From an uncultured Treponema sp. (lineage in GTDB: Bacteria > Spirochaetota > Spirochaetia > Treponematales > Treponemataceae), in assembly GCA_937901865.1 (NCBI GenBank), contig CALDID010000290.1:1-19199 (forward strand): a DNA stretch of 19,199 bases. The letters are read 5' to 3'. The first letter of the stretch is position 1; each line of letters starts with the position of its first letter. This document shows, piece by piece, positions 14,034-19,199 of the stretch. The notes below the pieces were generated by a model that searched no databases, was not told the DNA's origin, and saw only the letters and a program-made list of their open reading frames with translations. The translations under genes and the position numbers were made by a program.

Positions 14034-14591
14034 TCAGCAAAAATTTTCTAGCGTGGCTATAAAATCATTCATTGTCGAATACGTTGTATTATCTGAAATT
14101 GAGTGGGAAATATTTTCTCCTGCGTGCAATCGTTTTTCCCATAGTATAGTTTTCTGCGTATCAGAAAATTTTCCTTTCTTGTAGCTTTTCCAATCAGACA
14201 ATGACGTAAGCCTTTTTACGCAGTTTTCGCTAGAAATATCTTTAGAAAAGATTTTTTCTGAATGGGCAAGAAACCACACTTCAATGCATGGGCGGCTTAA
14301 TAACGGCTTTGCGTCGCAACTGAGAATATTGCTGACAACACTTTTAACATCTGCGTCATACATCAAAAAACAATTGATATTTTCGGAGTTGCTAATTTTC
14401 AATTCTTTTTTATGCCGATTTATCAATTTTTGGTTTATCTGCTGACCAACAATTTTAGAAATGATTTTTATCGGCAACCGATATTTCTGCCTTAAATGCT
14501 CGACATAACATTCTTCTGTTTCGCCTTCGCATAAAACAAGAAAAACTGGCTTCATTTTTCGCTCAGGACGACCGCTTTTGTTTCGTGCCAT
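14034..14591 (-). CDS. RloB-like TOPRIM-type protein, second component of an AbiL-type defence pair
   Basis: 185 aa, slightly shorter than typical RloB (about 200-230 aa). The N-terminus VFLVLCEGETEECYVEHLR (about 16-34) with acidic residues at 22-26, then CFLMYDADVKS (D79, D81), form the TOPRIM/OLD-nuclease-like acidic cluster. SRPCIEVWFLAHSEKIF (99-115) is the most characteristic RloB signature. RloB/AbiLii proteins act with a partner ATPase in abortive-infection systems, presumably as a nucleic-acid nuclease effector. The start is fixed by GGAG within the last codons of the ATPase gene. The stop of that gene and this ATG are separated by only 3 nt, so the two are translationally coupled. 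Confidence 0.85.
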   Translation of the reverse strand: MARNKSGRPERKMKPVFLVLCEGETEECYVEHLRQKYRLPIKIISKIVGQQINQKLINRHKKELKISNSENINCFLMYDADVKSVVSNILSCDAKPLLSRPCIEVWFLAHSEKIFSKDISSENCVKRLTSLSDWKSYKKGKFSDTQKTILWEKRLHAGENISHSISDNTTYSTMNDFIATLENFC

Positions 14592-14594
14592 TTT

Positions 14595-15860
14595 TTATTC
14601 TCCAAACAATCTACGAATTTCGTCAATAGAAGATGTGATATATGGAATTGCATCGAATCGCCCCTGTAAATATCCTTTTTCAGCGTCCATATTTTCTCTA
14701 AAGTTCTTAAAATCAAAAAGAGAATAAAAGTCTGTAGAGCAATCTTCTTTTTTGTTTGTAAAATAAATTTGGTCGCGCCGCATTTTCTTAACGTCAATTA
14801 AGTTTGTATTGTGGCTTGTAAAAAGCAACTGCGCATTATTCGAGGCGTGGACAATATTTATAATAAATTGCGCAAGTTCTGTATGCAAACTCAAATCGAA
14901 TTCATCTACAATTAACGTCTTTCCATTTTTGCAAATATCGAGCAAGACAAGAAGAAGATAAAAAAGTTGAATAGTTCCAGATGATTCTTCCGCATATAAA
15001 TCAAATTTGATATTAGGATTTTGTTTGTGTGTAGTTAAAAAACGAACTATTGTTTCTGGTGGCAAATTCGGTACACTTGGCGGAAAACTATTACTAAAAT
15101 AATTTGTAGCAAATGGTATATTTATGCGTTCTTTGCGAACTTCGATATCAACAATATCGCTATCTGCCATTTTTAATGCTTTGAGCAAAAGTTTTTTATT
15201 TTTGCTAAAAAGGTTTACAGCATAATTATCAGGAATATTAGGTACGCCGACATAAAATTCCGTCAAAAAGAAATTGTAAATCTTTTTTGCAAGGTCTCTA
15301 TCCATTTGGCTTGCACGGCTTATGAAAAGCGTGTTTCGACCTGTGCTTTGAGCTACGTCCATTGGCTTTACAAAAAAACCTTCTGCAAAATTAAAAATCT
15401 CGGCTTTCGGCTTGCCTACTTGCTCATTGCGAGTAAAGATTTTTGCTTTTCGCTTGTTCGGATAATAATACAAGCTCTCAGAAACGATTTCTTTTTGTGT
15501 TAACGAAAATGAATACTCATATTCTATTTCGTCTAAAATGAAATTGATAGAAAAAGAGCTCGGTTTTTCATAAAATCCGTCGAATTTAAATGGCATAAAA
15601 TTGAAAGAAATGCCTTCATTATTTATATGAGAGTTTAATACAAGACTATTACAAAACAAAATTGCTTTAAATATACTTGATTTTCCAGAAGCATTTGGAC
15701 CGAAAATCCCAATGCTTTTTAGATATTTTCTTTTATTAAAGATAAAAGTATTATCTGAAAGTATTTTTGTTCGCTCTGTTGAAATTTGTTCTGCTTCAAA
15801 ATCAATAATTAAGGCATCTTTTACAGAATAAAAATTGCTTATTGAAAATTTAAGTACCAT
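14595..15860 (-). CDS. AAA/ABC-type ATPase partner of RloB (AbiLi/RloA-like)
   Basis: 421 aa SMC/ABC-type ATPase. Walker A is GPNASGKS (54-61). ESSGT (291-295) stands in for the ABC signature. Walker B is TLIVDEFD (315-322), with the following acidic residue and a D-loop-like SLHTE. LLFTSHNTNLID (346-356) carries the H-loop. The opening MVLKFSISNFYSVKDALIIDFEA is the standard start of AAA_15/AAA_21 defence ATPases. With the coupled RloB gene it forms a two-gene phage-defence module of the AbiL type: the ATPase is thought to sense infection and control the nuclease partner. AAGG, 7 nt upstream, supports ATG 15860. The gene pair is AT-rich compared with the superoxide dismutase side of the window, consistent with horizontal acquisition. 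Confidence 0.87.
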   Translation of the reverse strand: MVLKFSISNFYSVKDALIIDFEAEQISTERTKILSDNTFIFNKRKYLKSIGIFGPNASGKSSIFKAILFCNSLVLNSHINNEGISFNFMPFKFDGFYEKPSSFSINFILDEIEYEYSFSLTQKEIVSESLYYYPNKRKAKIFTRNEQVGKPKAEIFNFAEGFFVKPMDVAQSTGRNTLFISRASQMDRDLAKKIYNFFLTEFYVGVPNIPDNYAVNLFSKNKKLLLKALKMADSDIVDIEVRKERINIPFATNYFSNSFPPSVPNLPPETIVRFLTTHKQNPNIKFDLYAEESSGTIQLFYLLLVLLDICKNGKTLIVDEFDLSLHTELAQFIINIVHASNNAQLLFTSHNTNLIDVKKMRRDQIYFTNKKEDCSTDFYSLFDFKNFRENMDAEKGYLQGRFDAIPYITSSIDEIRRLFGE

Positions 15861-15872
15861 GAATATGCCTTC

Positions 15873-15919
15873 TTTGTAGAATTTCTACAAATATAGCATA
15901 TTCTACGGTATATTTTCAA
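15873..15919 (-). promoter_or_regulatory. AbiL promoter with perfect palindromic operator at the start site
   Basis: On the minus strand, TTGAAA (15914-15919), 18 bp, TATATT (15890-15895). A perfect 19-bp palindrome, TTTGTAGAATTTCTACAAA (15873-15891), covers the expected transcription start. A third half-site, TTCTAC, lies at 15901-15906 in the promoter spacer. This is the geometry of a repressor site. No dedicated regulator is encoded in the two-gene unit. Confidence 0.6.
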
Positions 15920-15972
15920 TCTATTGTTAATACATTGTTTGGAGTTATATATAATTAGTTTTTCGTTTTTTT

Positions 15973-16130
15973 GCTGCTGCACTTTGCAGTGAACAAAAAA
16001 TTCTTGTTTAAAGGCTGCTGCACTTTACATTGGACAAAAAATTCCAGTTTAAAGGCTGCTGCACTTTACAGTGGACAAAAAATTTCTGTTTAAAGGCTAC
16101 TGCACTTTACATTAGACAAAAAATTTCAGT
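15973..16130. repeat. 41-bp tandem repeat array, four copies
   Basis: GCTGCTGCACTTT or its variant GCTACTGCACTTT starts at 15973, 16014, 16055 and 16096, exactly 41 bp apart. Each unit continues with ACAGTGGACAAAAAATT-type sequence and TTTAAAG. The first copy can form CTGCA-CTT-TGCAG; later copies vary there (CAGTG, CATTG, CATTA). The last unit runs into the final codons and stop of the acyltransferase gene. The sequence is unrelated to the array at 4152-4431 but has the same period. Confidence 0.88.
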
Positions 16131-17136
16131 TATCGCCTTTCTTCCACATTGATAGAGCGAACTTTGTGAGCGGCTGTTCGATTGCATAGAAAATCAAGCC
16201 TGCACAGACGCAAATCCCGATATGAAAACAAAGATGAACAATGTGCGACGAAAAGAACTTTGCGAAAAATCCTGCGGCGTAGGCATAATAGACCATTTGG
16301 ACAAGAAAAATATTAAAAGACGCTTTTCCAATCAATTCCAGCGGCTTAAAGCGCAAATGCACAGAGCAAATTAAAAATGCGGCTATCGGCAGCAAATACA
16401 AACACGCAAGGAAACTCGTTTTCGTCCAATAGATGATGATGCGAGGCGGAAAAGCAAAATAGCGGTATGCGATGATAAATGCTGTTCCTGCTGCAAAAGA
16501 CGCAATTTTCCAACCGAGCGCGAGTTTTTCGCCTTTGCACTGACCAAGATACGAGCCGAAAGCAATAACGAGTGTGTAGCGAAAAAGCAGCATTCGGTAA
16601 AAAGTTTCGTTGCAACCCCAAACTCTCTGAAAAAACTCATATCCTGCGTTTATTGCAAAACAAAGAATAAGCCCTTTGAACGCATATCTTTTGATAATGA
16701 AATATAAAATAGGATAATAAAGCAAAAATTGAAGCAAAATCGGATAATAATAACTTCCCGGACCGTTGCCGCCTTGAAAAAAAAGCGCAACAATGTGCTT
16801 GAGCGAAAATGGGCGGATTGCCAAAAAAGCAACTGCGATTTCCCCGAGGATTTCAATCGCAAAAGCCAGCAAGAACGGAATTGTGTAGCGAATGAATTTA
16901 GGCATAATGAAATTGAGCGTATATGCTTGCTGTATCTGTGCTATGCCGTTGCGTTCAAAAGAAAGAGCGTAAACATACCCCGAAATAATCATAAATAGCG
17001 GCACTGCCATATCAATCCAAAAGTTAAAAAGTAATTTCAACCGTGTTTCTTCACTGATTGTGTCGTGTGTGATTATGACAAATACAATGCAAAGAGCTTT
17101 GATAATATCTAAGAATTGATTTCTTTTTTGTTCCAT
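16126..17136 (-). CDS. Acyltransferase-3 family integral membrane protein
   Basis: 336 aa, about ten hydrophobic segments. The start FLDIIKALCIVFVIITHDTIS (about 8-28) is the family's first helix, with the conserved His24 thought to be catalytic. VPLFMIISGYVYALSF (about 45-60) is the usual second-helix motif. Family members transfer acyl groups (often acetyl) to sugars of surface polysaccharides, peptidoglycan or lipids across the cytoplasmic membrane. The substrate cannot be predicted here because no glycan-biosynthesis genes are adjacent. AGGAAA upstream of ATG 17136 supports the start. The stop codon lies in the last unit of the 41-bp array, so repeat growth could alter the C-terminus. Confidence 0.88.
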   Translation of the reverse strand: MEQKRNQFLDIIKALCIVFVIITHDTISEETRLKLLFNFWIDMAVPLFMIISGYVYALSFERNGIAQIQQAYTLNFIMPKFIRYTIPFLLAFAIEILGEIAVAFLAIRPFSLKHIVALFFQGGNGPGSYYYPILLQFLLYYPILYFIIKRYAFKGLILCFAINAGYEFFQRVWGCNETFYRMLLFRYTLVIAFGSYLGQCKGEKLALGWKIASFAAGTAFIIAYRYFAFPPRIIIYWTKTSFLACLYLLPIAAFLICSVHLRFKPLELIGKASFNIFLVQMVYYAYAAGFFAKFFSSHIVHLCFHIGICVCAGLIFYAIEQPLTKFALSMWKKGDN

Positions 17137-17159
17137 AGCGGTTTCCTTTTAGGTAGAAG

Positions 17160-17185
17160 TTACTAAGTATTGTTTGTGTTAGTAA
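17160..17185. promoter_or_regulatory. Inverted repeat TTACTAA-N12-TTAGTAA between divergent acyltransferase and XRE genes
   Basis: TTACTAA (17160-17166) and TTAGTAA (17179-17185) are perfect 7-bp arms about two helical turns apart centre to centre. They sit 24 bp upstream of the acyltransferase start and 83 bp upstream of the XRE start. It is an operator candidate for the neighbouring regulator. A similar pair of arms occurs at 13952-13983. Confidence 0.45.
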
Positions 17186-17267
17186 TATATTTCTAATATT
17201 AACGAATAGTATCAAATCTTTCTAGTGGCAAAACAGGGATAGTAAAATATTTATAGAATTATTGTCT

Positions 17268-17627
17268 ATGAGTTTCAAAGAAAATTTGAAAGAAGCAATG
17301 TTTTGCAAGCAGTTGATGACGGCAGATTTAGCGGCAATGACAGGAATAAATGCAGGAACAATAAGCAGCTATCTCAAGACAAAGGGGTCTATGCCGCCTG
17401 CGGATAAGGCGTTGAAATTGGCGCAGGCTCTTGATGTGAGCGTTGATTTTTTGGTAAATGGATTTGAATCAAATAAGCCGTCGTCGATACAGCAAAAAAG
17501 CCCGTTCCCGATTGAAGTGTATAAAATCGCACAGGATATGACGGATTTAGAAAAGGAAGAGCTTTCCGCTATTCACGGAATTGTAAAAGTGCTAAAACAG
17601 CCAAAGGCTGCTTCTCAAAAGGCATAG
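17268..17627 (+). CDS. XRE-family helix-turn-helix regulator
   Basis: 119 aa from ATG 17268; a TTG two codons earlier would only add two residues. The HTH is clear: FKENLKEAMFCKQLMTADLA, AMTGINAGTISSYLKTKG (recognition helix), then PPADKALKLAQALDVSVDFLVNG, the standard Cro/CI-like domain (about residues 2-66). The tail DMTDLEKEELSAIHGIVKVL is a short helix, probably for dimerisation. This compact type is widespread in treponemes and usually stands alone. It lies divergent to the acyltransferase gene and convergent to the superoxide dismutase gene. A -10-like TATAGA (17252-17257) precedes the ATG by 10 nt, without a Shine-Dalgarno, so the leader is absent or very short. Confidence 0.87.
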   Translation: MSFKENLKEAMFCKQLMTADLAAMTGINAGTISSYLKTKGSMPPADKALKLAQALDVSVDFLVNGFESNKPSSIQQKSPFPIEVYKIAQDMTDLEKEELSAIHGIVKVLKQPKAASQKA

Positions 17628-17631
17628 GCTT

Positions 17632-17689
17632 GTTCTCAAAAAAGACGCTCCGAGCAAAAATAGCCCGTGCGCCTTTTTTTGCCGAGAAC
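17632..17689. terminator. Bidirectional terminator between XRE and superoxide dismutase genes
   Basis: GTTCTC-AAAAAAG-A-CGC (17632-17648) pairs with GCG-C-CTTTTTT and GAGAAC (17669-17689) with one mismatch and a small bulge. A and T runs on both sides make it usable from either direction, fitting the convergent genes. Confidence 0.75.
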
Positions 17690-17711
17690 TTAGCGGCGGG
17701 TTTCAGTTATC

Positions 17712-18329
17712 TCAATTCATTGCGGCATCGTAGAGCGATTCAACGGCTGACCAATCAACGATATTGAACAGCTCTTTGACGTACGCGGCGCGCAGATTTT
17801 TGTACTTCAAATAATATGCGTGCTCCCACACATCAATGCAGAAAATCGGCTTGTTGCCCGTACCGAGCGAAATCGGATTGTCTTGATTTGCGCTTTGAGA
17901 AAGAACGAGTACGCCGTCTTTTGCAACCGACAGCCACGCCCAGCCAGAGCCGAATTGCGTGAGTGCAAGAGAGCTGATTTTCTCTTTGAACTGCTCGAAA
18001 GAACCGAACGCCGCATTGATTTTTTCTGAAAGCTCGCCAGTCGGCTCTTTTTTGCCGTTCGGGGCAAGCGTGGAGAAATACAGATTGTGGTTGTAGAAAC
18101 CGCCGCCATTGTTTCTCAGTGCGTTTCGGAGCGCAGTGTCGCCAATCGCGTCGAGTGAAGACAAAATCTCTTCTGCGCTCTTTCCTGCCAATCCTGCTTT
18201 CTCTGCCGCCTCGTTAAAGGCTTTTGTGTATGCGGCGTGATGCTTGCCGTAGTGCGTTTCCACGGTCAAAGCGTCAAGAACAGGCTCAAGCGCATCGTAT
18301 GAATACGGTAATTTGTATTGTTCAAGCAT
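17712..18329 (-). CDS. sodA: Superoxide dismutase, Mn-type (Fe/Mn family)
   Basis: 205 aa from ATG 18329, chosen because GAGGAG lies just upstream; an earlier in-frame start (18371) would overlap the promoter. It converts superoxide to oxygen and hydrogen peroxide in the cytoplasm. All four metal ligands are present: His26 (ETHYGKHHAAY), His81 (FYNHNLYF), Asp166 and His170 (CIDVWEHAYYLKYKNLRAAY). GSGWAWL (127-133) is the family signature. The outer-sphere glutamine is in the Mn-type position (SANQDNP, Gln149), with Gly in place of the Fe-type Gln near 75, so Mn or cambialistic use is expected. No signal peptide. Single-gene unit with a consensus promoter. Confidence 0.95.
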   Translation of the reverse strand: MLEQYKLPYSYDALEPVLDALTVETHYGKHHAAYTKAFNEAAEKAGLAGKSAEEILSSLDAIGDTALRNALRNNGGGFYNHNLYFSTLAPNGKKEPTGELSEKINAAFGSFEQFKEKISSLALTQFGSGWAWLSVAKDGVLVLSQSANQDNPISLGTGNKPIFCIDVWEHAYYLKYKNLRAAYVKELFNIVDWSAVESLYDAAMN

Positions 18330-18363
18330 AATAATCTCCTCGTGTAAAGCATTGTTAAAAGAG

Positions 18364-18392
18364 ATTATCATAGAGAATTATGAATCTGTCAA
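18364..18392 (-). promoter_or_regulatory. Promoter of the superoxide dismutase gene
   Basis: On the minus strand, a perfect TTGACA (18387-18392), 17 bp, then GATAAT (18364-18369). The start lies about 28 nt before the ATG, with GAGGAG in the leader. The -10 overlaps TGATAAT and an imperfect dyad (GATTCATA...TATGATAATC), which could be part of a Fur/PerR-like site. That last point is speculative. Confidence 0.75.
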
Positions 18393-18412
18393 ATTCTTTT
18401 TTAGTTCGTGCT

Positions 18413-19072
18413 TTATAGTTCTTCGTCTAAATATCGCTCTGGGTGTTCATAGCGGCATAATCGGGCGTACCAAGTATGTGTTTCGAGGGCGGCGAAAAGA
18501 ATTGTGATAATCGCAAAGTACTTAAAGGGATAGCCTAACGCTGTGAAAAAATCGTATAGCGCATGAAGCGAAATCGCAAAGAAGATAGCAGGGATTTTCG
18601 GCTTTTTGTGGCGAGCAAAGCGCACGAACAACGAGCCGATACAAGCACAAAAGGTGTGAATAAGAACCGCGCTAAACAGCCTCATCGCTTGCCACTTTAT
18701 AACCTCTCCGTGCAGCATATAAATGAGCGATTCAATAGAACCTACGGTAAAGCCTATAATCGCCGCATAAGAAAGGAATGCGCTCACATCGTGCTTTTTT
18801 GTCGAAATCGGTATCACGCAAAGCATTTTCGCGCCCTCTTCTGCAACGCCATTTATTAAAAATGCACTAAGGAGCATGCTAGATAAATTGCTTACAGAAA
18901 TATTTTTCCCCAGCAAAAACTGGATTATCACGATAGGAATTAACGCTAAAAGCCCCAATAGCACACAAAGCAAAGCGTAGCGGATATGAAAACCCTTTAC
19001 TGACGATTTGAAAATCGGGAATAAGAGTATAAGAGGCACAAACAAGCTGATTATCGCAACGTTTATATTCAT
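18413..19072 (-). CDS. PrsW-family intramembrane metalloprotease
   Basis: 219 aa, seven or eight hydrophobic helices. PrsW proteins are membrane-embedded proteases, related in fold to CAAX-processing enzymes; in Bacillus subtilis PrsW cleaves the anti-sigma factor RsiW at site 1. The conserved residues are visible: NGVAEEGAK (E78, E79, K82), GFTVGSIESLIY (E114), LIHTFCA (H139) and LHALYDFF (H170, D174). The length is typical. No sigma or anti-sigma gene is adjacent, so the substrate is unknown. No good Shine-Dalgarno precedes ATG 19072. The gene stands 83 bp upstream of the superoxide dismutase start on the same strand, but the dismutase has its own promoter, so the two are probably not one operon. 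Confidence 0.88.
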   Translation of the reverse strand: MNINVAIISLFVPLILLFPIFKSSVKGFHIRYALLCVLLGLLALIPIVIIQFLLGKNISVSNLSSMLLSAFLINGVAEEGAKMLCVIPISTKKHDVSAFLSYAAIIGFTVGSIESLIYMLHGEVIKWQAMRLFSAVLIHTFCACIGSLFVRFARHKKPKIPAIFFAISLHALYDFFTALGYPFKYFAIITILFAALETHTWYARLCRYEHPERYLDEEL

Positions 19073-19147
19073 ATAAATAAGGATATATCAAAAATTGCAC
19101 CCTGTAAAGCGAAAAGCTGTGTTATAATATAAATCGTAAACTAATAT

Positions 19148-19199
19148 TAGACCTGTTCGGAAACAGTATGTCAGTTCCGTACTCGGCTTTATGTCATTG
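19148..19199. mobile_element. Left part of a second MITE-like element (cut by window end)
   Basis: These 52 bp are identical to 2286-2337, starting with the same 12-bp terminal repeat TAGACCTGTTCG, in the same orientation. The element runs out of the window just as its first internal hairpin begins. The flank on the left is ATAT. Confidence 0.85.

Noticed and set aside
14034..15860. PARIS defence system (AriA/AriB)
   Set aside because: The small protein carries the RloB signature (SRPCIEVWFLAH) rather than the DUF4435 pattern of AriB, so AbiL/RloAB is the better fit.
15861..16125. Small gene between the ATPase and the acyltransferase genes
   Set aside because: Apart from the promoter and the 41-bp array nothing with a ribosome-binding site or coding bias is visible.
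15973..16130. CRISPR array
   Set aside because: Four full-length repeats without unique spacers and no cas genes nearby.
2286..19199. Composite transposon bounded by the two MITE copies
   Set aside because: The intervening genes are of mixed origin and orientation, include housekeeping-type genes, and no transposase is present. Two dispersed copies of a small element explain it better.

Overview
The window looks like a piece of a treponeme-type spirochaete chromosome. This is an inference from the gene repertoire: an AppA/OppA-type lipoprotein, a Cache chemoreceptor, an Rpn nuclease, a metacaspase-like fragment, a PrsW protease and lineage-typical XRE regulators. No rRNA or tRNA gene is visible to fix the taxonomy. 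Base composition shifts along the window. The oligopeptide-binding protein, chemoreceptor and superoxide dismutase genes are relatively GC-rich. The stretch of about 6.7-12.4 kb and the ATPase/RloB pair at 14-15.9 kb are clearly AT-rich and look like accessory DNA.

Layout, left to right. (1) A minus-strand MmeI-type fused nuclease/methyltransferase at 55-2157 ends abruptly before its target-recognition region. (2) A 157-bp MITE-like element (2286-2442) has 12-bp terminal inverted repeats, a possible TTAT target duplication and two perfect hairpins. A second copy of the same element begins at 19148 and runs off the window. (3) A family-5 solute-binding lipoprotein (2482-4137) is followed by seven copies of a 41-bp repeat. 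(4) A 700-aa methyl-accepting chemotaxis protein (4515-6617) has a good terminator. (5) A divergent XRE regulator (minus) faces a four-gene plus-strand cassette (7208-12405). The cassette encodes a zinc-ribbon/PDZ/TM/OmpA protein, a secreted MORN-repeat protein with a C-terminal ADP-ribosyltransferase-like toxin domain that carries an in-frame stop, a 95-aa candidate immunity protein, and an exported papain-like (NlpC/P60-like) protein. Two copies of a TACCAAGT-N3-TTATGTAT motif lie in the divergent promoter region. (6) An Rpn/PD-(D/E)XK nuclease with a leaderless-looking promoter is followed by a 5'-truncated caspase-like remnant. (7) On the minus strand lies a translationally coupled AAA ATPase + RloB pair, an AbiL-type abortive-infection defence module, with a perfect 19-bp palindrome over its predicted transcription start. 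(8) A second, unrelated 41-bp tandem array is followed by an acyltransferase-3 membrane protein, another XRE regulator, a Mn-type superoxide dismutase and a PrsW-family protease.

The most novel part is the 6.7-12.4 kb cassette. My reading is an XRE-controlled envelope polymorphic-toxin locus: a membrane/peptidoglycan-anchored sensor or scaffold, a Sec-exported MORN-helical-repeat-ART toxin, its immunity protein and a cell-wall-type cysteine hydrolase. The toxin reading frame is broken once by TAA inside a MORN repeat. It is therefore either a decaying (disarmed) toxin, a recoded or read-through gene, or a sequencing error. Domain assignments come from reading motifs by eye; none has been confirmed by a profile search.
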